Positions 1 through 6,535 of a stretch of 8,321 nt of DNA are shown piece after piece. Source of the stretch: Altererythrobacter sp. (lineage in GTDB: Bacteria; Pseudomonadota; Alphaproteobacteria; Sphingomonadales; Sphingomonadaceae); assembly GCA_011524425.1 (NCBI GenBank), contig WTKI01000181.1, positions 1 through 8,321 of the forward strand, in the 5' to 3' direction. The notes beneath the pieces were generated by a model. The model was not told the DNA's origin, searched no databases, and saw only the letters and a program-made list of their open reading frames with translations. Made by a program: the position numbers and the translations under genes. Within the stretch, counting starts at the first letter, position 1. Every line of letters starts with the position of its first letter.

Positions 1-77
1 TGGCGCGCCCGGCAGGACTCGAACCTGCTGCCTCAAGATTAGAAGTCTCGCGCTCTATCCAGATGAGCTACGGGCGC
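1..77 (-). tRNA. tRNA-Arg, anticodon TCT
   Basis: Read on the minus strand this folds as a complete tRNA. The 7-bp acceptor stem pairs GCGCCCG (77-71) with CGGGCGC. The T and A of positions 8 and 9 follow, then a D-arm beginning GCTC. The anticodon loop is CTTCTAA, giving anticodon TCT, which reads AGA (and possibly AGG) arginine codons. The T-arm is GCAGG-TTCGAGT-CCTGC. The discriminator base is G, and the CCA tail is encoded at 3-1. The gene is transcribed away from the neighbouring transporter gene, so its promoter must lie in or near 78-140. A GCTAAT hexamer (97-92, minus strand) could be its -10 element, but no good -35 was seen. The 3' end sits at the window edge, so nothing can be said about integrated elements beyond it. 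Confidence 0.97.
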
Positions 78-117
78 GCGCCGACCGATCCATTAGCGTG
101 CTTTTCCTAAGCGGCAA

Positions 118-888
118 ATGGCGTTAGTGCGCTCAACGATGGAAAATTCAGATCAAGCGCAAGCGCCTGCCCGGACAACTCAAGCCCCTTCGGCATTTCG
201 CTATTACGATTTGGTGATGGCAGCTTTCGTCACGATCTTGCTGCTATCCAACCTGATCGGGGCTTCCAAACCAAGCTACATAACTTTGCCTGGCGGTGAC
301 CCTTGGATCTTCGGCGCCGGCGTACTGTTCTTTCCAATCAGCTACATCATCGGCGATGTGCTGACAGAAGTCTATGGTTATGCCCGGGCCCGTCGCGTGA
401 TCTGGACGGGCTTTGCAGCGCTCGCATTCATGGCATTTATGGCCTGGGTCGTGGTTAGCTTGCCACCTGCCGATGGCTGGCCCTTCCAAAGCGATTATGA
501 AAACGTTTTCGGCAATAGCTGGCGGATCGTTGCCGCATCTATGATTGCGTTCTGGGCCGGTGAATTTGCAAATTCGTTCGTGCTGGCAAAGATGAAAATT
601 TGGACCGAGGGCAAGCACCTTTGGATGCGCACGATCGGCTCAACGGTAGTGGGTCAGGGGCTTGATAGTATGATCTTTTACCCGCTGGCGTTCTGGGGCA
701 TTGCCGGTTGGCCACCTGAAACGCTCGTGCAAGTTGTGATCTCGCAATGGCTGATCAAAACTGCCTGGGAAGCGCTGCTGACGCCGTTCACCTATGTCGT
801 GGTGAACAAGCTCAAACGCGCGGAAGGCGTTGATCTGTACGATACAGAAACCGACTTTTCACCTTTCGCCAGCGCCAAGTCTAAATAG
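118..888 (+). CDS. yhhQ: Queuosine precursor transporter, YhhQ/DUF165 family
   Basis: This is an inner-membrane protein of the YhhQ (DUF165, vitamin uptake transporter-like) family. Members import queuosine precursors such as preQ0/preQ1 or queuine, used to modify the wobble base of tRNAs with GUN anticodons. About six hydrophobic segments are visible, near residues 31-50, 63-82, 95-114, 136-154, 175-197 and 204-230. Family landmarks are the stretch SYIIGDVLTEVYGYARARR (75-93), with charged residues inside a membrane region, and RTIGSTVVGQGLDSMIF (171-187). The 256-aa length is slightly above the E. coli protein because of an Ala/Pro-rich N-terminal extension. The start is uncertain. ATG at 118 has at best a weak purine stretch before it, and ATG at 139 (MENSDQ...) is equally plausible. 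No queuosine synthesis gene is adjacent. The gene converges on ppx with a 7-base gap, leaving no room for a private terminator. The family call is firm; the exact substrate form is inferred. Confidence 0.92.
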   Translation: MALVRSTMENSDQAQAPARTTQAPSAFRYYDLVMAAFVTILLLSNLIGASKPSYITLPGGDPWIFGAGVLFFPISYIIGDVLTEVYGYARARRVIWTGFAALAFMAFMAWVVVSLPPADGWPFQSDYENVFGNSWRIVAASMIAFWAGEFANSFVLAKMKIWTEGKHLWMRTIGSTVVGQGLDSMIFYPLAFWGIAGWPPETLVQVVISQWLIKTAWEALLTPFTYVVVNKLKRAEGVDLYDTETDFSPFASAKSK

Positions 889-895
889 CGTCAGA

Positions 896-2467
896 CTATT
901 CAGCGGCTTGGCCGAAATCTTCGGAGGCGGGGGCCAAGGCCTCCTCGCTAATCTCATCCCATTCGGTGTCGGAAACGATCCGGACCTGATAGTCAGTGCC
1001 GAGATGATTGGATAGCAAAGTCATGTCCTTCTCGATCGGAATGCCGAGCAAATCCTCATGGCTTTCGCGCAATTGCAAGACCAGTCTTTTGTCTTCGCGC
1101 AGCAATCGGCTGACTTGAAATGACCGGCGCGAGCGTGCCCCAATACGGCGGGCGAGACGGACGGACAGCCCCCAACCCACAGCTTCGCGCAAAGCTTCCT
1201 CGCTGGCGAGGGATCTGATTGCAACTGGAAGGTCAAGATGATTGCGGTTCCCGCATACCGCTGCTGCCATCATCGCGCGTTCGTGAGTTTCCACCCCGAT
1301 CCATCTTTTGTGCAATGCCCAGTCAATTGCTTGCTGAAGCCTCAGATTCGGCTCGATCTGCATCGATGCCAATGACAGCATTGTTGCCGCCAAGCGCAGT
1401 CTTTCAGAGCCAAACTTGCCAGCCGGAACCGCATCAACCGTCCAAGCAGCAATACGCGTCGTAAGCCGAGGGGGCGCACCACGCTGAGCAGAGAACAGCG
1501 TTAGACCAGCAAGCAAAGGGTCTTGTGAGCGCATCGGAGCTTCCAGCCGGTCATACAGCAAGCCTTCACGCAGCCCCCAAGATGAGAAGATCAATCGTTC
1601 TGGCTGCAACTTCTTCAGCATGGCCTGCAGCAAGATCGCCGCATGCGGCATGGTCGAGGAACGCATGGTTGATATGCGTTCGATCTGCTGAAGGGCCTCG
1701 GGCTCCGCTTGAGCTAGATCCTCGGCTAAAATTCGCGCTCGGGTTGGATCGAGCCATAACCCATGCGGATCGCTTAAGGGGTGCCCAACCTTCTCCATCG
1801 CATAGACAGCCATCGCGCGCCACGTCCCGCCAACAAGATAAAGCGGAGCGCTGATAGGCTCCGCCCATCCCCCCTTCTTTAGTTGCTTGCCGAGCGCTTT
1901 GATCATCGCCTTTGGATCATCGGCAAAAGCTGCCAGGCGCAATGTTCCCAGCGGCAAGGACGAAGCATCTGTTGTTTGCCCATCGGCGATGCGGATCAGT
2001 TCCAGACTTCCGCCGCCCAGATCTGCCATAACTCCCGCAGCTTCGGGAAAAGCGCCCATAACCCCTTGGGCGCTAAGCCGTGCTTCTTCTTCACCGCTTA
2101 TGACCCGCGGATTGAAACCGATCTCTTTCACCGCAGCAATAAAATCCGATCCGTTTTCCGCTTCGCGCGACGCCGCTGTTGCCACAGTCTCCACATCTGA
2201 GATCTCGAGCTCGTCCAGAAGAAGTTTGAAACGGCGCAGCCCTCTCAGAGCTAGCGCGAAAGCGTCTTCAGGAATGCGCCCTGTACGCTCCATATCCTTG
2301 CCAAGCCGAGCAGCGACTTTCTCATTGAGGAGAATTTGCGGCGCCCGCATGGAACCGCCATACACAACCAATCGCACTGTGTTCGACCCGATATCAATGA
2401 TCGCACGCTCTGGAGTTGTCCCGCTGAAGATACCGTCACGGTCAGCCCGTCTCGCTTTCAAGCTCAT
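896..2467 (-). CDS. ppx: Exopolyphosphatase, Ppx/GppA family
   Basis: This is a cytoplasmic phosphatase of the Ppx/GppA family (ASKHA/actin-like fold). Members remove terminal phosphates from inorganic polyphosphate or hydrolyse pppGpp to ppGpp. Visible motifs are the first phosphate-binding loop DIGSNT (25-30), SGEEEAR (124-130) carrying the expected catalytic glutamate, and the second loop DLGGGSLEL (149-157). The length of 523 aa matches full-length Ppx proteins, with the usual helical C-terminal region after about residue 300. Its ATG overlaps the stop of ppk in an ATGA (2467-2464). An AAGGGA ribosome binding site at 2481-2476 lies 8 bases upstream and fixes the start. Pairing with ppk favours exopolyphosphatase over a purely GppA role, although family members often do both. 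The start region MSLKARRADR is basic and has no signal peptide. The gene ends 7 bases from the convergent transporter gene. Confidence 0.93.
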   Translation of the reverse strand: MSLKARRADRDGIFSGTTPERAIIDIGSNTVRLVVYGGSMRAPQILLNEKVAARLGKDMERTGRIPEDAFALALRGLRRFKLLLDELEISDVETVATAASREAENGSDFIAAVKEIGFNPRVISGEEEARLSAQGVMGAFPEAAGVMADLGGGSLELIRIADGQTTDASSLPLGTLRLAAFADDPKAMIKALGKQLKKGGWAEPISAPLYLVGGTWRAMAVYAMEKVGHPLSDPHGLWLDPTRARILAEDLAQAEPEALQQIERISTMRSSTMPHAAILLQAMLKKLQPERLIFSSWGLREGLLYDRLEAPMRSQDPLLAGLTLFSAQRGAPPRLTTRIAAWTVDAVPAGKFGSERLRLAATMLSLASMQIEPNLRLQQAIDWALHKRWIGVETHERAMMAAAVCGNRNHLDLPVAIRSLASEEALREAVGWGLSVRLARRIGARSRRSFQVSRLLREDKRLVLQLRESHEDLLGIPIEKDMTLLSNHLGTDYQVRIVSDTEWDEISEEALAPASEDFGQAAE

Positions 2468-4614
2468 GCTTGGCGTCCCTTGCGCAAAGCGAGCTTAGGG
2501 ACAGCATCAGGTTCCAACGCCCCGCCACGACCGGAAAGCGATGGATTGGTCATGAAATAACGATGGCAATTGAATGGCTTATCCCCGGAACCAAGTCGAG
2601 AATAGGTCCCATCGGAATGCAGTTCCCAGCTTTGCTCTGTATCCAGTACATTGGCTAGCAGGACTTGCTGCAAGATCTGGTCATGCACGGTGCGGTTCTT
2701 GATCGGGATGAGGGTTTCAACCCGACGATCCAGATTCCGGCCCATCAAATCGGCAGACGAAATAAACACTTTCGATTTTCCACCCGGCATGGGCTGCCCG
2801 TTAGCAAAAGCGAAAATGCGGCTATGCTCCAAAAAACGGCCGATGATCGACTTGACGCGGATATTTTCGCTGAGCCCTGCCACGCCTGGACGAAGAGAAC
2901 AGATGCCCCGGCATACAAGCTCGATCTCAACGCCCGCCTGACTGGCTGAATAAAGCCGATCAATAATGCCGCTGTCGGTGATCTGATTCATTTTAAACCA
3001 GATTGCCGCGGGCTTTCCTTTGCGCGCGTTATCGATCTCTTTGTCGATGCATTCGTACAAGCGCTCGCGCAAATTCAGCGGCGCGACTGCGATCAGATCC
3101 ATACTGCGCGGCTCGACATAGCCGGTTACAAAATTGAACAGTTTCGCAGCGTCACGACCCAGTTTTGGCGATGCAGTAAAGAAACTGAGGTCAGTGTAGA
3201 TTTTCGCCGTTACCGGATGGTAATTGCCTGTGCCAAAGTGGCAATACGTGCGGAAGCCTTGTTCTTCGCGCCGCACCACCATTGCAACTTTCGCGTGCGT
3301 CTTCCAATCGACAAAGCCGTAAATGACTTGCACGCCCGCGCGCTCAAGCTTGTTCGCCCAAAGCAGATTCTGTTCTTCATCGAAACGCGCCTTGAGTTCG
3401 ACAACCGCAGTAACGGATTTGCCGTTCTCTGCAGCTGCGATAAGCGCATTGATCACAGAACTCTGCGTCCCCGCGCGGTAAAGGGTCTGCTTGATTGCGA
3501 CCACGTCAGGATCCGCAGCAGCCTGCCGGATAAAGTCCACCACAACCTCAAAGCTTTCATAAGGGTGGTGAATGATGATGTCTTTCTCACGAATGGCTGA
3601 GAAACAATCCCCATCATGCTCGCGAATACGCTCCGGGTAACGCGGGGAATAGCTGTCAAACTTGAGATCGGGGCGATCTTCATCGACAATTTCAGACAGT
3701 CCATCAATCCCGATAACGCCATCTGTTTTGATCACAGCAGCCTCGTGGACTCCCAATTGCTCAAGCAGGACCTGCTCTGCATGGCTGTCAAAGTCGTCTT
3801 CGATTTCCAGCTGGATCACTTGCCCCCGGCGCCGCCTCTGGATCGCACTGCGGAAGGTACGCACAAGGTCTTCCGCTTCTTCCTCGATCTCAATGTCGCT
3901 GTCACGCAAGTCACGGAAAAGACCATCGCCTTTGATCGTGAAGCCGGGAAAGAGCTGATCTGCAAAGCGCACGATCAAGCTGGCGATACTGATAAAAACC
4001 GCTTCTTCGCCGGGCACACGAATATAGCGCGGCAATGCCGTTGGGATCAGGATCATCTCTATGATCCGTTCCTTGTCAGCTTCACGTTGCAAAGTGAACA
4101 GCAAGCCCATCCCTTCATTCGCGACGAAGGGAAATGGGTGAGCAGGATCCAGAGCTTGCGGCGTAATAATCGGAAGGATTTCTTCCAGAAAGTAGTTCTT
4201 CAGCCATTGATGAGCAGACGGTTTCAAGCGGTGCTCGTCGGCGACATGAATGCCAGCTTCGCTCAACCGGTCGTGCAATTCACGCCAGATCGTTTGCTGG
4301 CGTGAGCTCAGCTCGACCAGCTTTGCACGGACAGCTGTGAGCTGCTGCGATGGGGATAGTCCGTCAATTGAAGGCCTGCCGATGCCCCTTTGCACTTGGC
4401 CCACAAGGCCTGCAACGCGGATCATCATGAACTCGTCAAGATTGCTACCGGAAATCGATAAAAACCGCAGCCTTTCCAGCAGCGGATAGTTCTCATTCTC
4501 GGCTTCTGCCAGAACACGTTCATTGAAGCTCAACCAGCTGAGCTCGCGATTGAAATAGAGTTCGCTATGCGCGACCTCCGAATTTTCCTCGCTGATGGAC
4601 GTATGCGTGTTCAT
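2464..4614 (-). CDS. ppk: Polyphosphate kinase 1
   Basis: PPK1 reversibly transfers the ATP gamma-phosphate to a growing inorganic polyphosphate chain and is usually membrane-associated. All four family regions are present in order (716-aa numbering). The N domain opens with LYFNRELSWLSFNERVL (about residues 19-35). The middle domain follows, to about residue 310. The two phospholipase-D-like C domains begin near HPYESFEVVVDFI and run to about residue 680. The two active-site histidines are present: His440 in WKTHAK, equivalent to E. coli His435 (the autophosphorylated residue), and His597 in LEHSRIF, equivalent to His592. The constant +5 offset to both E. coli residues shows a gap-free core. 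The reading frame opens further upstream only through a TTG at 4641 after an in-frame TGA. ATG at 4614 is preferred, although its ribosome binding site is weak. The gene is translationally coupled to ppx by a 4-base overlap. No convincing Pho box was seen upstream. Confidence 0.96.
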   Translation of the reverse strand: MNTHTSISEENSEVAHSELYFNRELSWLSFNERVLAEAENENYPLLERLRFLSISGSNLDEFMMIRVAGLVGQVQRGIGRPSIDGLSPSQQLTAVRAKLVELSSRQQTIWRELHDRLSEAGIHVADEHRLKPSAHQWLKNYFLEEILPIITPQALDPAHPFPFVANEGMGLLFTLQREADKERIIEMILIPTALPRYIRVPGEEAVFISIASLIVRFADQLFPGFTIKGDGLFRDLRDSDIEIEEEAEDLVRTFRSAIQRRRRGQVIQLEIEDDFDSHAEQVLLEQLGVHEAAVIKTDGVIGIDGLSEIVDEDRPDLKFDSYSPRYPERIREHDGDCFSAIREKDIIIHHPYESFEVVVDFIRQAAADPDVVAIKQTLYRAGTQSSVINALIAAAENGKSVTAVVELKARFDEEQNLLWANKLERAGVQVIYGFVDWKTHAKVAMVVRREEQGFRTYCHFGTGNYHPVTAKIYTDLSFFTASPKLGRDAAKLFNFVTGYVEPRSMDLIAVAPLNLRERLYECIDKEIDNARKGKPAAIWFKMNQITDSGIIDRLYSASQAGVEIELVCRGICSLRPGVAGLSENIRVKSIIGRFLEHSRIFAFANGQPMPGGKSKVFISSADLMGRNLDRRVETLIPIKNRTVHDQILQQVLLANVLDTEQSWELHSDGTYSRLGSGDKPFNCHRYFMTNPSLSGRGGALEPDAVPKLALRKGRQA

Positions 4615-4685
4615 AAGGTCTCTGGTGCAGGCTCGCTTCAAGACTCAAAGCAAACGAATCGGTACACTTTCCCCCTTATGCCTTA

Positions 4686-4725
4686 AATTGGGAAAAACCG
4701 CGCAATCTTGCAGCGCTGCCCAATT
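4686..4725 (-). terminator. Inverted repeat between the aldo/keto reductase gene and ppk; possible terminator
   Basis: The 123-base gap between the two minus-strand units contains a perfect 7-bp inverted repeat: AATTGGG at 4686-4692 and CCCAATT at 4719-4725. Inside it lie a 4-bp GCGC pair (4700-4703 with 4713-4716) and the 10-bp palindrome GCAGCGCTGC (4710-4719). On the minus strand the inner GC stem is followed by GGTTTTT, the layout of a weak rho-independent terminator for the aldo/keto reductase operon. The outer pair cannot form together with a clean U-tract release, so an operator or leader role for ppk is an alternative. The rest of the gap presumably holds the ppk promoter, but no hexamer pair stood out. 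Confidence 0.35.
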
Positions 4726-4737
4726 CTGGCGCAAAGA

Positions 4738-5760
4738 TCACGAATTGACTGAAACCTGATCCATCGCAGGCATTGCCATATTCATTCCGGTCGGAAATTT
4801 AGGCTTGTAGGGTGCTTCAAGCGAGCGGACTTCTTCTTCGTTCAAGGCAATGTCTAGCGCTGTGACAGCATCATCAATGTGTTTTGGTTTAGTCGCTCCG
4901 ATGATGGGTGATGCAACTTGTTGCTTGGTAAATTGCCAAGCCAAGGCGACACTGGCCATGGCATTGCCACGAGCTTCTGCGATCTTGTGCACTTCACCAA
5001 TTATCTGATGATCGACCGCATTTTCATCATCATAGATCACTTTGCCAAAGCCATCAGTTTCGCTGCGTATCGTGCTCTCGCCCACAGGACGGGCTAGCCG
5101 GCCCCGCGCCAAAGGACTCCATGGAATAACGCCGACTTTCTCGTCAGAGCACAAAGGCAGCATTTCGCGCTCTTCTTCCCGATAGAGCAAATTGAGCTGG
5201 TTCTGCATGGAGATAAACTGACACCAGCCATTGGCACGCGCGGCAGACTGCGCTTTTGCAAATTGCCAAGCATACATGGACGAAGCACCGATGTAGCGCG
5301 CTTTCCCTTGCTTTACGATGTCATGCAGGGCTTCCATCGTCTCTTCGATTGGGGTGTGGTCATCCCAGCGATGGATCTGAAACAGATCAACGTAATCCAT
5401 ACCAAGCCGCGCCAGGCTGTCATCGATCGCCTGCATCAGGCTCTTGCGTGAAAGTCCGCCCGCATTGGGCGCTTGTCGCCATGGAATAAACGCCTTTGTC
5501 GCTACGACAATTTCATCGCGCTTGGCCATGGCTCTCAAGTGCTTGCCAGTGATCTCCTCAGAGGTTCCACCAGCATAACCATTGGCTGTATCGAAGAAGT
5601 TGATCCCTGCCTCCAAGGCGCGGCGGAAATAGGGCGCCGCCGCTTCCTCGTCTAACAGCCAATCACCATGCCAGCCCTTCGAGCTATCCCCATAGCTCAT
5701 GCAGCCAAGGCATAGACGCGAAACCATCAGGCCTGAATTTCCAAGGCGCGTAAACTGCAT
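4738..5760 (-). CDS. Aldo/keto reductase, YajO-like
   Basis: This is a cytoplasmic NAD(P)H-dependent oxidoreductase with the (beta/alpha)8 aldo/keto reductase fold. It reduces aldehydes or ketones to alcohols. The full catalytic tetrad is visible: Asp57 in FFDTAN, Tyr62, Lys89 in VVATKA, and His130 in LFQIHRWD. Other hallmarks are LGCMSYG (18-24), the GKARYIGASSMYAWQF stretch near 150-165, and IPWSPLARGRL. From memory it closely resembles E. coli YajO along its whole length. YajO has been reported to produce 1-deoxyxylulose 5-phosphate, but many relatives are general carbonyl reductases, so no symbol is assigned. At 340 aa it is full length. ATG at 5760 is preceded by AGGAG (5772-5768), spaced 7 bases. 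It is the last gene of the apparent operon, 23 bases after the short-chain dehydrogenase. Its physiological substrate is unknown. Confidence 0.93.
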   Translation of the reverse strand: MQFTRLGNSGLMVSRLCLGCMSYGDSSKGWHGDWLLDEEAAAPYFRRALEAGINFFDTANGYAGGTSEEITGKHLRAMAKRDEIVVATKAFIPWRQAPNAGGLSRKSLMQAIDDSLARLGMDYVDLFQIHRWDDHTPIEETMEALHDIVKQGKARYIGASSMYAWQFAKAQSAARANGWCQFISMQNQLNLLYREEEREMLPLCSDEKVGVIPWSPLARGRLARPVGESTIRSETDGFGKVIYDDENAVDHQIIGEVHKIAEARGNAMASVALAWQFTKQQVASPIIGATKPKHIDDAVTALDIALNEEEVRSLEAPYKPKFPTGMNMAMPAMDQVSVNS

Positions 5761-5783
5761 CGGGTTACTCCTGCTGGCTAAGA

Positions 5784-6521
5784 CTACAGTGACAGGCCGC
5801 CATCGACGATCAAGGACTGTCCTGTAACATAGCCTGCCATGGGGGATGCAAGAAATAGAGCTGCACCGGCCATATCCTGCGGGCTGCCCATCCGGCCAAG
5901 CGGAATTCGCGCGATCGCTTCGTCCCGGCGCTTTTCATTTTCAGTGGTCACGCGGGTCATTTTTGTAGGCACGAAACCGGGGGCAATTCCATTCACGCGG
6001 ATCCCATCGCGTGCCCAGGCTTGCGCGAGCGAACCTACCAGGCTCACAGCGCCCGCCTTACTTGCTCCATAGGCAGGTGTGCCGATCATTGCATGAAAAG
6101 CACCGGTTGAGCTGACAATAATGATGGCCCCCTTGCTGCTTGCAAGCTGAGAATGAAAGGCCCTCGCACAATCCATCAGAGATGTAAGATTGATTTGCAC
6201 CACGTGGTCCCAGCCCTCAGGTTCAAACTCCTGCCGACCATATCGCACCGCGCCCTGACACAGGATTAAGACATCAATTTGCTCAAGGCCGAGCGAAAGG
6301 GCGTCAATCGCAGAGCGGTTTGCGACTTCCAGCTGGTGGTAGGTCAGCCCGGTAAAGTCGCTGTCCTCTGCCTCGAGATAGTCACCTTCATCAGGCCGCG
6401 TTCCGGTGACATGAACGACAGCCCCGCACTTTCTGAAGCCATGAGCAATTCCGTTGCCGATTCCGCTCGACCCGCCAATCACCAGGACCTGGCGGCCGGA
6501 AAAGTCCAATGGATCGCTCAC
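5784..6521 (-). CDS. Short-chain dehydrogenase/reductase (SDR, classical type)
   Basis: This is a Rossmann-fold NAD(P)-dependent oxidoreductase of the classical SDR family (245 aa, typical length). Such enzymes interconvert alcohols and ketones. The cofactor loop is GGSSGIG (16-22). The catalytic residues are Asn111 (INLTS), Ser138 (VSSTG), Tyr151 and Lys155 (YGASK). The RVNGIAPGFVPTKM stretch (175-188) and the C-terminal GYVTGQSLIVDGG (230-242) are standard FabG-like features. One oddity is the normally conserved NNAG structural motif, which is CQGA here (88-91). Thr40-Gly-Thr-Arg42 after the second strand may favour NADP, but this is an inference. The start is GTG at 6521, chosen because an AAGGGGG ribosome binding site (6535-6529) lies 7 bases before it and overlaps the stop of the acyl-CoA dehydrogenase. 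Only 12 bases separate the two genes, so they are almost certainly cotranscribed. The substrate cannot be deduced; oxidation of a hydroxyacyl intermediate is one possibility. Confidence 0.92.
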   Translation of the reverse strand: MSDPLDFSGRQVLVIGGSSGIGNGIAHGFRKCGAVVHVTGTRPDEGDYLEAEDSDFTGLTYHQLEVANRSAIDALSLGLEQIDVLILCQGAVRYGRQEFEPEGWDHVVQINLTSLMDCARAFHSQLASSKGAIIIVSSTGAFHAMIGTPAYGASKAGAVSLVGSLAQAWARDGIRVNGIAPGFVPTKMTRVTTENEKRRDEAIARIPLGRMGSPQDMAGAALFLASPMAGYVTGQSLIVDGGLSL

Positions 6522-6528
6522 TGAGATG

Positions 6529-6535
6529 CCCCCTT
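6529..6535 (-). promoter_or_regulatory. Ribosome binding site of the SDR gene, overlapping the upstream stop
   Basis: On the minus strand, AAGGGGG overlaps the TAA stop (6536-6534) of the acyl-CoA dehydrogenase gene and stands 7 bases before the GTG start at 6521. It decides the otherwise ambiguous GTG start and suggests that ribosomes finishing the first gene can reinitiate on the second. Confidence 0.7.

Noticed and set aside
1..77. tRNA-Arg as an integration site for a mobile element
   Set aside because: An element would start beyond the tRNA 3' end, which is the window edge. No integrase and no repeat of the tRNA 3' sequence is seen elsewhere in the window.
1887..2498. Long open frame on the plus strand opposite ppx (203 codons)
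   Set aside because: Its Ser/Arg/Ala-rich composition is typical of antisense translation, and the opposite strand carries the conserved Ppx motifs.
3616..4305. Long open frame on the plus strand opposite ppk (229 codons)
   Set aside because: It is fully antisense to the strongly conserved PPK1 coding region, has no recognisable domain and no ribosome binding site, and reads as a shadow of the ppk codon pattern.
4615..4641. TTG start at 4641 for ppk, adding nine residues
   Set aside because: It has no ribosome binding site, and an in-frame TGA lies just upstream. ATG at 4614 fits the family N-terminus better.
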